DNA from: Venturia oleaginea | Lineage: Eukaryota > Ascomycota > Dothideomycetes > Venturiales > Venturiaceae | Reading direction: 5' to 3' | Length of the DNA stretch: 64,000 bases | Assembly: GCA_013176395.1 (NCBI GenBank) | Contig: JABMLP010000007.1 | Span: 434,001 to 498,000 of the forward strand | Shown here: one piece after another, positions 1 to 10,769 of the stretch | How positions within the stretch are numbered: position 1 is the first letter of the stretch | How the letters are laid out: each line of letters opens with the position of its first letter | Position numbers and translations under genes: made by a program | The notes under the pieces: model-generated | Told to the model about the DNA's origin: nothing | Seen by the model: only the letters and a program-made list of their open reading frames with translations | The model's database searches: none

Positions 1-1031
1 GCAAAGATCAAGTACGACAAGCTGCCTATCCAATAATCCCACTGAAACAGCCAAAGACTTCCTTGCCCGATATTTTTTGCCTCCGCGTTCCAGGCTTCGA
101 ACGGATCCCGTGGAATCAAAGCGTTCAATGGATGTAAACTTTCCTGGGCTTGGGAGGAGAAAAGACTTGGCCAGGACATTGAAGTGAGAGACAGCGTCCA
201 GACATAAAAGTGAGCAGGTACAGAGATAAGCAAACCAAACTTGTAGGCTGCTCTCAAGTGCATCAATTGCTTTGGAATACTGCTCGTCTTACTCTTATGC
301 GGACTCACTGAGCTCAGAATTTTTGTGATGTAGAACGCGTAGTGTGGGGATGGTTGCCATAATAAAATTGCCAAGATTTTTTGCTTCAGCGATAGTACGG
401 CAGGATATCGGAGGGCCATGAGGGTTGTGAATGGGAGGTAGCCGAAGAGGATGCCGAATGGTATTGCGTCCACATCAGATACGATGAGGTTCGTAGCTGT
501 GGGCGTGGTGAAAGTTGGTGATGTGAGGACGTATAGAGCGAGGTATAGGGGTGCAAAGATGGCGTAGCCGACTGTTTGAAAGAGAAGGGCATAGACGGAA
601 ATACTGTTGTCTGTTAGATGACTACAGCAATTCGAACGAGAGTGACAGCGTTTTGATCTACCACCAGTAAGGAAAGCAACTTACAATGCAACAACCCTCC
701 CCTTGTTCCCCTCTCTGAACCCATCAATCATGACTATCGTTAACAACGCAACGATCTGTCCACCAAACAGTATCCCAACCAAACTCAATTCCAGCGTTTC
801 TGCTTGAGACACAGGCCAAAAGAAGTTGACCAGCGTGAACAGTAAGAGGTCTACACCTCCAATGCCAGTGATGTTGCCCAAATATGGATTCTTGGTGCCA
901 TCAGCGAGGAGATTGCGGAATCGGGCGACTTCCATCATGTCACTCATGCCATTGCGGAGTGAGAAGCCGTGGAGTGCTATGCCGCCGAAGATGGCGAGGC
1001 CAACGAGTAGGGCGGCTAGAAGTTTAGACAT
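1..1031 (-). CDS. Multi-pass membrane protein, 3' end outside window
   Basis: I do not recognise the family. Exon 1 (1031-685) starts at the ATG at 1029-1031 and ends before a GTAAGT donor. An 81-nt intron (684-604) with a CTAAC branch site ends in CAG, and exon 2 (603-1) stays open to the window edge, so about 317 residues are visible and the C-terminus is missing. The N-terminus is a hydrophobic stretch (residues 4-22), followed by hydrophobic segments near residues 58-72 and 82-100 and two or three more in exon 2. The pattern indicates an integral membrane protein with at least five spans. Exon 2 also has a W/Y-rich part close to the edge (WLFQWDYWIGSL). Membrane proteins of this style occur beside fungal secondary-metabolite genes, but nothing here proves such a role. 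Confidence 0.6.
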
Positions 1032-2030
1032 CTTGGCGAGCGTGGGAAGAAGAAGTCATACAGCAGGACAGAGCATATTTGGCTGCTCAACGTGATGTAT
1101 GAGAGGAAGCTTGAGAAGCCGAGGGTACAGGTCGGCTAGATGGGTTTCCGGAGCCGAAAACCAAGGGTTTTGAGTGAGAAAATACGATCAAAGTACGATT
1201 ATTACACTACGACGATAGATAGAGACCTAACTAATTCTTAGATATTTACAGTAGACCTACTCTACCTTTCTATTAATTTCATTTTTCAAGGTCTCGTCGT
1301 TGCTAAGGAGAAAGGCAATAAGGAAGTTCTTAGAGAGAGCGAGATCCCGGATTCTAATATTCTACGACCACGAACACAACAACAACATCTCGACGAGCAT
1401 ATCAGCTGAGCTGTTGAAATCTTAACCTCTACAATAATATCCATATTCCTGGTCGTTATTCTCTCGCTCCGAGAACTTCCCATATTCCACATTAGCAGAG
1501 ATCTAGGTACTCTCCAATTTCGGACCTCCCGGTTTATTCAGGCTAACAGTGGTATAGAGCAGCATCGTAGTAAAGTATTCATTTATAGCTATCATGTGTA
1601 CTACAAAAACTAATACCAAAGCCCTCCCGCTCATTATATCTTCCCATTACCTGATCACTACCGGCCGATTCATTCGACAACATGAAACCCAACCTTGTTC
1701 TTCTCGCTAGGCTTCTTTTAGCTGAGAGTTGGTGGCTAAGTGTCGAAAGCTAGTATATGGATGCTACTAGATTTTCTAGGCCCGGGTATCTTAGTTGCTT
1801 CTCTAATCTATTAAGATCAGGATAATCGATTTTCGTCCAACGACCATACTTCAAAATTGTCGCCGCGCTTTTCAATCTGGAAGTGTTGAGACGAAGGGAT
1901 TGATGACAAGACTACTTCAGTAATCAAATTGCCCTATGTCTCATTATCCACCATTCAAAATTCACTCAACGGCTTGGAATAAATGCGGCGACAGGGCTGG
2001 GTGTAGTAAAGAAGATTATCCCCTACGAAG
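1032..2030. other. Intergenic, AT-rich, no gene seen
   Basis: No supported coding region. From about 1180 to 1850 the sequence is rich in TA and poor in long frames, which fits decayed repeat DNA, but no element ends could be found. Confidence 0.4.
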
Positions 2031-2040
2031 GTGGGTTTTT

Positions 2041-2117
2041 CGGTTAATTGCTGAATACCAACATACATTCGATTTTCTTGCAGTTACATACATTAAATTG
2101 CAGTTACATACATTAAA
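2041..2117 (+). repeat. MULE left terminal inverted repeat
   Basis: Matches the reverse complement of 5629-5705 over about 77 bp. Inside it a short unit (ACATTAAATTGCAGTT) recurs in tandem, and further copies continue past the inverted-repeat boundary to about 2130. Confidence 0.85.
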
Positions 2118-2291
2118 TTGCAGTTACATACAAACGACATATATGTATACAATTTGTATGCGATTGCAAACATAATATGCAAACGATATATATACATACA
2201 ATTTATATATGATTGCAAATATAATATGTAGCCACCTCAACGCCGCAACGCCGCAAAAAAGAGACTAGTCCAAAAAGAGAAGAATGTACAG

Positions 2292-2553
2292 ATGTTTTGA
2301 TGGTGTTTTTGAGCGATTTAACCCTTAAACAGTTCAGTGCATTGCGTTTAAAATATATACAGAGATTACCGCTTTCAGACGTTTTTATGGTGTTTTTGAG
2401 CGATTCAACCCTCAACACAATTCAGCGCATTGCGTTCAAAATATGTATAGAGATTACCGCTTTCAGACATTTTGATGGTGTTTTTGAGCGATTCAACCCT
2501 CAAACAGTTCAGTGCATTGCGTTCAAAATATATACAGAGATTACCGCTTTGGG
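2292..2553 (+). repeat. Three tandem copies of an 87-88 bp unit
   Basis: The core ATGGTGTTTTTGAGCG recurs at 2300, 2387 and 2475, so the periods are 87 and 88 bp. The copies differ by a few substitutions. The third copy overlaps the last codons and the stop of the MULE transposase (2541-2543). Confidence 0.9.
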
Positions 2554-5163
2554 CATGCCAAAAATGCGTGATTTGGATCACGGCAAATGCCGCAGGGACC
2601 ACGAATACGTTTCGGAATAGGAGGCTCTACTGATGATGGCTCTGCAGAGCGCTTTTGCCGTGGAGTTAGGCGGAGGGACTCTTGAGTAGCAGCAGTAGTA
2701 GAGCCGAATGGTGTTAGAAGCCATCTGCTTGAGTTAGGCTGAGATTCAGCCTCGTCCTGATCGTCACCGGCATCAGGGTCACCACGGTTCAAGTATAACT
2801 CGGCGGCCTCGGCAATGGCGTATTCATCACTCATAACTGCAGCTTCGGCTTCTGCGCGGGATACGAAGGTGATATTGGCGGCGGCAGAGGTAGAAGGCAG
2901 AGGTTCAGTATCATCATCATCGCTAGATTGCTCGTCGTCGTCAGATATCGCAATTGGGGCTGCAGCCGTAGCGGCCGATTTTGAGCGTGTAGATGTCGAT
3001 TTTGGCGTTGTATTTAAAGCCGGTTTAAGCGTAGAATTGGTGGCAGATTTAGTAGGTTTAGTAGTCGATTTGGCAGTGTTTTTGGGAGTAGATTCTTTGT
3101 CGGAGGTGTCGCATAAAGCGCGCACTCGGTCACTGAGGGCGAAGGTATCCTTGCGATTCTGAATTCGAGCTGCACTGGCGGCGGCCTCAATATCATCCTG
3201 ACGCTTCTGCTTTCTGGCTTTACGAGTAGATCTAGCGGTGGCAGTGTCACCCTTACGCCTAGAATCTTTGCGAATACGAGTATTGGTGTTGTCAACTCGA
3301 TAACGCTTCTCTCGAGGTCGCCCTGCTTTACGGGCGGCCTCATTTGGCAACGTGGTTCCATCTGGAATGAGGTTTGAGAACACAATTGGGCGCATTGATC
3401 CCTCGTAGGTATTACGAGAGTTCAATCTCGTATAAACGGTGGGAGGATAGACTGTATACATGTTCTCAAAATCCAGCTGTTGATGTATAAATGCAGCGAA
3501 TGCGTGAGCGCAAGGGAGACGATGGTCCTGCCACTCAAGGCAATCGCATTTACCTTTTTTGAGGTGAACCACCCATCCAGGAGCTCCGGGTGAGTCGTGA
3601 AGCCGTACTAATACAACGAATGTACTGGAGGTGTAGGCAATCATCCTACGGCCAACTTCATAGCGGTCATACTGATGCTGTGCCGCATACTGAGTAAGGG
3701 GTTGGCCGTGGATAACTTCCTTCCCATGGTCAAAGGTTACGCGCTTCCAGATTCGCTGCATTTCCTTGGTCCAGATAGCCTCAAGCATATGCAATGGTGT
3801 CATCTTTCGCTCCTCCAGGTAACGTGCGTTCATTGACTCTCCAATGTTCGAAGTTGTATGGCTGTACCGAGGATACTCAGTAAGTGGCGCGTAGGCTTTA
3901 CAGTAACGGTCCTTCTCGCCAATAGCCTCAATGTATGCAACCGCGGCATCGCCGTTATCGAGGGCGCGAATCTGCTCAACGAGGGCGTAATGGGCGGCTT
4001 TAGTAGGGGCTTGACACGCTCTGCGGAACAAGATCTCGACATCCTGGCCGTGGTATTTGCGGACATTCTCTGCCAAGTGCTGAGTACAGAAGTAGTGGTG
4101 AGCGAGAGGGTAAGGAAAGTACTTTGCGATAGATGGATCAAGGCCTTTGCCGCGGTCAGTAATAATGCTGATACGTAGTTCATCCTCCTCTTCTTCTTCC
4201 GGGTCATCCTCTGATAGCTGTGTAATGTAACGGGAGATAAGGTTGATCTGTAGAAGCTCAAAAAACCAACACCACCACTCAATTGACTCGGTAGGTACGA
4301 TTGCCCAGGCCAAAACCAGTGTATTCTCGTTAGCGTCGAGGCTTGTTGCAATAAGTAGGATACCGCCGTATTTAGAGCAATGAGCGCCGTCAAAGACGAG
4401 GAGGTTCCTATTATGGTGCCAGGCAATTACCATCGCTGTAGGTAACACTGCGGCTGCTTGAAAAACACCATCCTCGCTCCTTTTGACGCGTGTGAAGGCG
4501 CCATCATAGCCTGATTCCTGGTTTGTAACATCCTCAAGAACCTGCTTAGTAATCTCGCCGTTGAGAAGAGAGCCCTGTTATTTGAGGAAGCGAAGCATTG
4601 GTAGGATCAGTTCAAACTGCTGCTTAGTGTCTCCATCGAGATCAAGAACCAGCCTGCTTGGTTCTCCATGCCGTATTGTACGTGATAGTGTGTCCGGTTG
4701 TAAGGCGCGCGTTGGTCTTGATATTTTTAGGCTTGATTGAGCGATCATTGGCGATTACCGTAAAGTTATGGCGCTTCTGGTAGCGTACGCTATTGGGAGC
4801 GCGCCAGCTATCGTGAGCCTGGGTAGGACAATTATGAGGTACGAGAGAGCGTAGGACAGGGCGAGGGGAGTCTTTTGTGAAGGCAATACGAGCCTATAAA
4901 GCTATTAGGACCACCGTAATACGATAATTTTGTAGACTTACCTTGAAAGGACACTTATCCTTATCATTCTCTCCTCTGGCGGCCTTGGGTTGACGGCATA
5001 TAGCATACCAGAACCGGTTAGTACCAGTAACGACTTTGAAGCTCTCGCGGGCCTCAATGATGGCGTCGTATATAGCATCTACCCCAGATTCAATGAACTC
5101 AAATTCCATCCCAATCGTGAGGCTAGGGTAGCGAGGGCGGTCCTCAGGTGGTGGGGTATCCAT
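2541..5163 (-). pseudogene. MULE transposase, frameshifted and with a premature stop
   Basis: The gene starts at the ATG at 5161-5163. The first exon encodes a FAR1-like DNA-binding start with CRQPKAARG and CPFK. A 48-nt intron (4941-4894, GTAAGT...ATAG) follows. A frameshift lies near 4690 and an in-frame TAA at about 4577-4579. The long remainder (open to 2541, more than 635 residues) has the MULE catalytic core: first Asp in LLVFDGAHCSK, second in SIITDRGKG, and a Glu in SNIGESMNARYL. A SWIM zinc finger (CDCLEWQDHRLPCAHAF) follows, and a CCHC zinc knuckle (CGICRDPNHAFLAC) forms the very C-terminus. The TAA is in a context where CAA (Gln) would read naturally. Confidence 0.85.
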
Positions 5164-5628
5164 TGCAAGCGTACGATTAAGGTAGTAATAGAATAGTGTA
5201 CGGTAGTGTTAATGTTTAAGGCAGGGCGATAGGATTATTGCGACAAGACGGGCGGTCAGTTGCCTGAAGTCCCTCATAGTAGATCATAGCATAAGCCGCA
5301 GATTACATCCCGAACGCTAGATAATAGAGGGTACCTCGCCTAAATGACGTGCGACCGTGAAAATTTTCACTACCCAAAGTTGACCCAACTCCAAACGCAG
5401 CAGCTTCAACCCAGTTGCAACAAGCCTCGATCGCTTAAAAGCAGTGCGATAAGGCTTATTCTTGCTTATGGCAACTGGATTTTGATCGTAGGCTGCAACG
5501 AGGTTCAGACGAGGCGGGAGACAATATTCACGTGATTTAGGCACTGCGGCATTGCGGCGGTTGGGCCAATAGGAATTATGTGTGTAACTGCAATTACCCT
5601 TGCGGGATTGTATGTGCGCGCAATTAAA

Positions 5629-5705
5629 TTTAGTGTATGTAACTGCAATTTAATGTATGTAACTGCAAGAAAATCGAATGTATGTTGGTATTCAGCAATT
5701 AACCG
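5629..5705 (-). repeat. MULE right terminal inverted repeat
   Basis: Inverted copy of 2041-2117. Immediately outside is the right copy of the 10-bp target duplication (5706-5715). Confidence 0.85.
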
Positions 5706-5715
5706 GTGGGTTTTT

Positions 5716-6138
5716 TGAAAACTACACCTAGAACCTGGCGACTCCATTCCAACAACCATCATCTTCTTCCATCCAAGCCCAAAGAATGCCATGAACCGTT
5801 ACAAGATCGGCATCAATAATGCCGAGCCATTTCTCTGCGTCCAAGCAGAATCGTGAAAACCAATCTCTGCCCTTGGCGTGTCACCCTCATTGTGGCTGAC
5901 ATTCAGTCAGCATTGCTGCTGTCTCATCGCACAACTCGCAATTGGATGGCCGAGTCCACACACGAAACCGTATTGCACATCTGCGTAGCACATATTCCCA
6001 GGATACCGACCGGTCAAGCGAACGACTGCGTGTCACTCAAGACCGACTATGAACGTAGCCATCGTTTTGCCCAAGTGCATTTTTGGCCTCATTCCTTTCC
6101 ACACAGCCGTGTAATTGACTCCCGCCGAATTCTCTACT
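5716..6138. other. Intergenic, upstream of the DUF3176 gene
   Basis: No gene supported. It probably holds the promoter and 5' leader of the gene that starts at 6139; I see no clear TATA box. Confidence 0.4.
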
Positions 6139-8244
6139 ATGGAGGCCTTCGAGTTACAAGATCAATGCCCGAATGATCGAGAGGGCGAGCACCTTCTGGC
6201 AATTCCGCAACAACACACAGACAGCAATAACAGCAGAGACACCGCTTATACACCGCTTTACGATATAGCTTCCATTCCAGGAAGTTCCCCTAATTCGTCT
6301 ATAAGCTCAATCCCACCTTTGATCGCACCGACTTCAGCTCATCAGTCCTCTGTCGCACAAGCAAAAACTACTGTAGCTTCTCGAAACGACCTGTATGAAT
6401 GGAAAAGCGAATTATCCGCGATCATCATTTCCATCGTTTTCTTACTGGCCTTGATTGGTACTCTGCTCCATCTGAACCGTAATCCGCTGCCTGCCTGGTC
6501 CCTCAATTCGCTGGTCTCCTTTTACTCTGTCGTCTTCAAGGGCTGCATGGTCTACGTAGTCACTTCATCAATTGCCCAGAGACAGTGGGCATGGTTCAAG
6601 AAAGAAAGGTCGCTCTACGACATGGTATTATACGACGAGGCGCGAGACTTCCTGGGGGCCATTCGGTGGATCTTTCTGAAGCGCTTCAGCGAACCTCTTA
6701 CTGCGCTAGGGGCGATGATCATTCTAGTCGCGGTTCTGATCGACCCTTTCATTCAACAATTGATCCAGTATAATAATTGTAGTGTCACTCTCTCGCAGGC
6801 TGCTACAATTCCACGAACAAATTACTTCGATCCAGACATGATTCACGATGGCCCCCTCACCATGACCCCCCTCCCAAATGAGGAAACCGCTTACAACTCT
6901 GGTTTGTTCTCTTCGCCTCCGAACATCGATTTCGCCTGTCCAACCGGGAATTGCACGTATGCCATGGACTATACGACGGTTGGGTATTGCACTCGCTGTC
7001 AAGACAGATCCCAAGACGTGAAGATAGCTTGCAATGACAGTCTGCCAGTTTTCAGCCTACCGAGTGGGCTAACTATTGATCATGGAGACCTCAAAATAGC
7101 GAGACTTGGCCGGAACGAGGTCTTCAAAATGCACATGACTGCAGATGGAATTTTTGAGGCTTTATCGGGAAGCAGCGCTTGTCGCGATGGGCACAAGGAT
7201 TACAATACTGGCGGGGAAATGGAAGGCTGCGATGGCTCTGCTGCTACAAATGATCTATGGAAATGTCGTGGATATGGAGCAGCATCGTGCTCTATCGGAC
7301 CTTGTATCAAAACCTTCAATGCTTCAGTTGAGTCGGGTACTATAATCGAGAGCACCCGCGAGGAGACAGGCCCCAACGAATATTGGGGGGCGAATCTGCC
7401 TCTAACCTACGCTATCGTGGACTCGCATTGCATCCCTGAGAGCGACAAGAGCGGACTGTTGGCGGACGGATACATACTCGAGGATAAGACCCGCTGGTTG
7501 GGATACAATCTCACGTACGATTCCGGATTGAACTTCAGTGCCCCTTTGCCAAACAGTTCCTTCCCTTTGTCAATGGTCGCAAATGACTGCCTCTACATGA
7601 TCAAGTACAAATTTGTGCAAGGATTTGAGCAATATTTTCTCCATCCACTCCTTAACGGGACAGTACATGGTTCAATGGGTGCCTCAGCCACCATAATTGC
7701 TTACGATGGACCCCAGCTCCTCCAGCATCTCTACAACTTTGGATACAACGATTTCGACTGGATTGACAGCATACTCCAGAATGCTACCACTGCCCTAACA
7801 AATCACATCCATCAGAATGGCGAAGCAATTTTGAGCACAAACGCCACGGGAGAGATGCGTCATTTTGCGACTTGCATCGAGATCCGGTGGCCATGGATAG
7901 CATTGCCTGCAGCTCTTTCGGGGATCTCAGTCCTCCTGCTCGGCCTGTCTATCTCGTCATCGCGGCGGGATGGGCTGCCGGTGTGGAAGTCCTCACCTTT
8001 GACGTATCTCTTGCATGGCAGAGTTGATGCCTCAGCTGCGATAGCGCTTCCAAATCCGGTTGTAACCGCTTCTACTACTGTCTCAGCCTCAATGGACGAA
8101 ATGAAAGCCTTGTCGAAGACGATGCTCACGCAGCTGGACACATCAGGAGACAGCACAACTCTGATTTACACAGGAAGGAACGTCGGTGTGCAGACAAGCT
8201 GGAGCAATAGGTTGCCGTATGGTCGCTCAAGCATTGGAAGCTGA
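6139..8244 (+). CDS. DUF3176-family membrane protein
   Basis: A single uninterrupted exon of 701 residues starting at ATG 6139; an upstream TTG in the same frame at 6115 is not a credible start. A polar, Ser-rich N-terminal tail of about 85 residues precedes hydrophobic spans at about residues 92-112, 125-142 and 193-213. A large region with many Cys and N-x-S/T sites follows, likely outside the cell or in a lumen (for example FACPTGNCTYAMDYTTVGYC). One C-terminal span (WPWIALPAALSGISVLLLGL, about residue 595) precedes a short tail. This order is that of the fungal DUF3176 family, whose molecular role is unknown. The gene is intact, although it sits between a MULE and a hAT element. Confidence 0.8.
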   Translation: MEAFELQDQCPNDREGEHLLAIPQQHTDSNNSRDTAYTPLYDIASIPGSSPNSSISSIPPLIAPTSAHQSSVAQAKTTVASRNDLYEWKSELSAIIISIVFLLALIGTLLHLNRNPLPAWSLNSLVSFYSVVFKGCMVYVVTSSIAQRQWAWFKKERSLYDMVLYDEARDFLGAIRWIFLKRFSEPLTALGAMIILVAVLIDPFIQQLIQYNNCSVTLSQAATIPRTNYFDPDMIHDGPLTMTPLPNEETAYNSGLFSSPPNIDFACPTGNCTYAMDYTTVGYCTRCQDRSQDVKIACNDSLPVFSLPSGLTIDHGDLKIARLGRNEVFKMHMTADGIFEALSGSSACRDGHKDYNTGGEMEGCDGSAATNDLWKCRGYGAASCSIGPCIKTFNASVESGTIIESTREETGPNEYWGANLPLTYAIVDSHCIPESDKSGLLADGYILEDKTRWLGYNLTYDSGLNFSAPLPNSSFPLSMVANDCLYMIKYKFVQGFEQYFLHPLLNGTVHGSMGASATIIAYDGPQLLQHLYNFGYNDFDWIDSILQNATTALTNHIHQNGEAILSTNATGEMRHFATCIEIRWPWIALPAALSGISVLLLGLSISSSRRDGLPVWKSSPLTYLLHGRVDASAAIALPNPVVTASTTVSASMDEMKALSKTMLTQLDTSGDSTTLIYTGRNVGVQTSWSNRLPYGRSSIGS

Positions 8245-8568
8245 TTCAACTGGGCTGAATGCTGCAGTTTCTTGGGTTGCTATCCGTGATTGGACGGCTA
8301 TGACTAGACATGAAGTACGACATACAAGTGGGGGCTAAGAACTCGGAAAGTTGGGAGACAATTTGCGTGGCCATGAGAGTGGGTAGGAGAACATAGGTAT
8401 ACTCGACGTCGGCCGAACAGTCTTACTTCATGAGCATCTCTCGAAATATATGCAATTATCGTTATAGCACCTGGAGAGCAGCTTAATTATCACCATGAGG
8501 TTTGGCTCAGCATTTCTTTTACATCGGATTCATGTCTGTTCCGATAGTCTCCAGTATGCACTCTCTTC
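8245..8568. other. Intergenic between the DUF3176 gene and the hAT element
   Basis: No gene or element end seen. It ends at the 8-bp target duplication of the hAT element. Confidence 0.4.
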
Positions 8569-8876
8569 ATAGCTTTCAGTGCGTTCGATGAGCAATTGAA
8601 TTGATTGACCGACGCCGTCAGGCGAACGAAAATCGGCCTATTCAGGCCATCAATCAAGCTATGATATATATGAATCAATCAATCAATTGAAGCCTCAAAG
8701 ATTGAGTGATTGCTCAATCCATGGTGTTGAGTTCGCTTAAGTAACGTGACGTAGTTTTAGAAGGTAGCCCCTAGAAATTAGTGGGATGATCCACTAAATT
8801 TAGTGCCGACCGGCGCCGAAAATCGGGTTTTTCCCATGCTTCGAATATGTTTGAACATTGGATTAAGTTAATTATA

Positions 8877-10708
8877 ACGTATTCCACCATCGAGTGGGTC
8901 AACCCATCGAGCGGGTCAGTTTATGCCAAGACCAGCTGCTCCCTTATCAACACAATATGTCTCAACAACAAAACGCGCAATCATCTAACAGAGAAGGCAG
9001 AATTCAGCTTGCCCTTTCTGCCTACAATACCCACCAATTCCAAAGCCTCCGGCGCGCTGCTGAGGCGTTTGATATACCTCCTTCAACATTAACTAGGCGA
9101 TATAACGGAATTACGTATCGCCTAGATACTCGCAACGCCCGACACAAGCTCACTACGACTGAAGAGCAGACAATTGTCCAATACATCCTCGACCTCGATT
9201 CGCGAGGATTCGCGCCCCGGCTGTGTGAGGTAGCAGATATGGCGGATAAACTACTGGGTGTACGCGGTGGAGAGCCAGTAGGGAAAAACTGGGCTGAGAG
9301 GTTCATAACGCGCTCAGATAAGCTCAAGATGGCCTTCAATCGAGCTAAGGATAGGCAGAGGATACTATAGGAAGATCCAGAGATTATTGGCGCGTGGTTC
9401 AAGCTCGTTACAGACACTAAGGCAAAGTACGGTATCCACGACGAGGATACGCACAACTTTGACGAGATTGGCTTCCAGATGGGCGTTATTGGGTCAATGA
9501 AGGTCGTCACAGCTTCTGAAAGACGTACACGGCCTAATTTGATCCAGCCAGGCGATCGCGAGTGGGTTACAGTTATCCAGAGCATCTGCGCCGCCGGGTA
9601 TGCGACCCCGCCATTCATTATCTACAAAGGACGCGTTCATATCTCTGCGTGGTATAAGGAGGCAGATATGCCACGGAATTGGAAGCTCTCGGTCTTTGAG
9701 AACGGCTGGACAAATAATGCGCTTGGTCTTGAGTGGTTGAAGCACTTTGACGCGTATACAAAGGCGCGGCAGGTGGGGGTATACAGGCTGCTTATTTTGG
9801 ACGGCCATGAGAGCCATCTCAGCCAGGATTTCAAGGACTACTGCCTCGAAAACAAGATTATAACCCTCTGCATGCCATCGCACTCGTTGCATATACTCCA
9901 GCCCCTTGACGTGGTCTGCTTCTCGCCGTTGAAGCGCAAGTACTCCCAACGCGTCCGGGACTTGGCACGCCAACACGTGTACCATATCAACAAGGAAGGC
10001 TTTCTCCCTGCCTTCAAAGACGCGTTTTTCGACGTGTTTACGAAAGAGAACTGTCAAAAGGCTTTTGAGGCAGTAGGGCTAGTCCCTATCGACGCGCAGG
10101 TGGTGTTGGATCGCCTTGAAGTACGGCTACGAACCCCGCCAGAAACCCATCTCCCAGAAACGCCGTGGCAGTCCAAGACTCCAAGCCATACTTATGAATT
10201 TGGATCCCAATCCAAGTTCGTAAGCGAGTCTTTTACTCGGTCACCAGTTACTGCGCAGGCAGGCTTTTCCCAGCTTGTTAAGGGCGCTGAATTGATGCTA
10301 CACCAAAACGCTCTGCTTGTTGCGCGTAACCGCGAGCTTGAAGAGCAATTAGCAGTAACAACGAACCGAAAATCGCGCCAAAGGAAGTGGATCCAGCAAG
10401 GTGGTACTATTCAGTATGGGACTGCAGCAGCGCAGGTAGCTGCAGAGGCGTCTATAGCGCCTCAGGGATCAAAGAAGGCTCGTGGTAGTGGTGGTCAAGA
10501 AACAGCCCGACCAATTCAACGGCGCTGTAGGAACTGCGGCGCAGCTGGGCATAATGCGCGAACTTGTAAAAAAGATATCGAGATATCTTCTGAATCAAAT
10601 AGCAGCACGACGGACTTAGAATCTATTGTTGATAGCGATTAAATTGAAGAGTCGTAACATAAGTTGGTCGTGCCAAGCCTTTTTGACCCGCTCGATGGTG
10701 GAATACGT
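8877..10708 (+). mobile_element. Fot1/pogo-type transposon nested in the hAT element
   Basis: Inverted termini ACGTATTCCACCATCGAG with flanking TA dinucleotides (8875-8876 and 10709-10710), the Tc1/mariner/pogo signature. Length is 1,832 bp with one transposase gene. It lies in the 5' non-coding part of the hAT element, so it arrived after the hAT. Confidence 0.9.
8957..10642 (+). pseudogene. Fot1/pogo transposase (DDE_1), one in-frame stop
   Basis: ATG at 8957; the frame runs to 10642 (562 codons) with a single TAG at 9368-9370. The N-terminal half has a psq-type helix-turn-helix (about residues 10-50) and a CENP-B/Tc5-type DNA-binding domain (about 70-137). The catalytic core follows: first Asp in FDEIGFQMG, second in LLILDGHESHL, third in LQPLDVVCFSPLK, the DDD arrangement of pogo-like enzymes. 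The tail is basic and ends in a CCHC knuckle (CRNCGAAGHNARTC). The TAG falls between the DNA-binding and catalytic halves. CAG would suit the context, so a single transition may have silenced it. Confidence 0.88.
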
Positions 10709-10769
10709 TATTCATTTTCTACTAATTTTACCATCACAACCACTACGTTTTCTCTACAGACTATTCAAG

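Larger units (their letters stand above)
2041..5705 (-). mobile_element. MULE (Mutator-like) DNA transposon, defective
   Basis: A 3,665-bp element bounded by terminal inverted repeats of about 77 bp that both begin CGGTTAATTGCTGAATACC. It is flanked by a perfect 10-bp direct repeat GTGGGTTTTT (2031-2040 and 5706-5715), the target-site duplication; MULEs characteristically duplicate 9-11 bp. The interior holds one transposase gene on the minus strand, broken by a frameshift and a nonsense codon. The clean ends suggest a fairly recent insertion that is no longer able to make its own transposase. Confidence 0.9.

Noticed and set aside
9022..10057. Long minus-strand frames inside the pogo element
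   Set aside because: Antisense shadows of the transposase gene.
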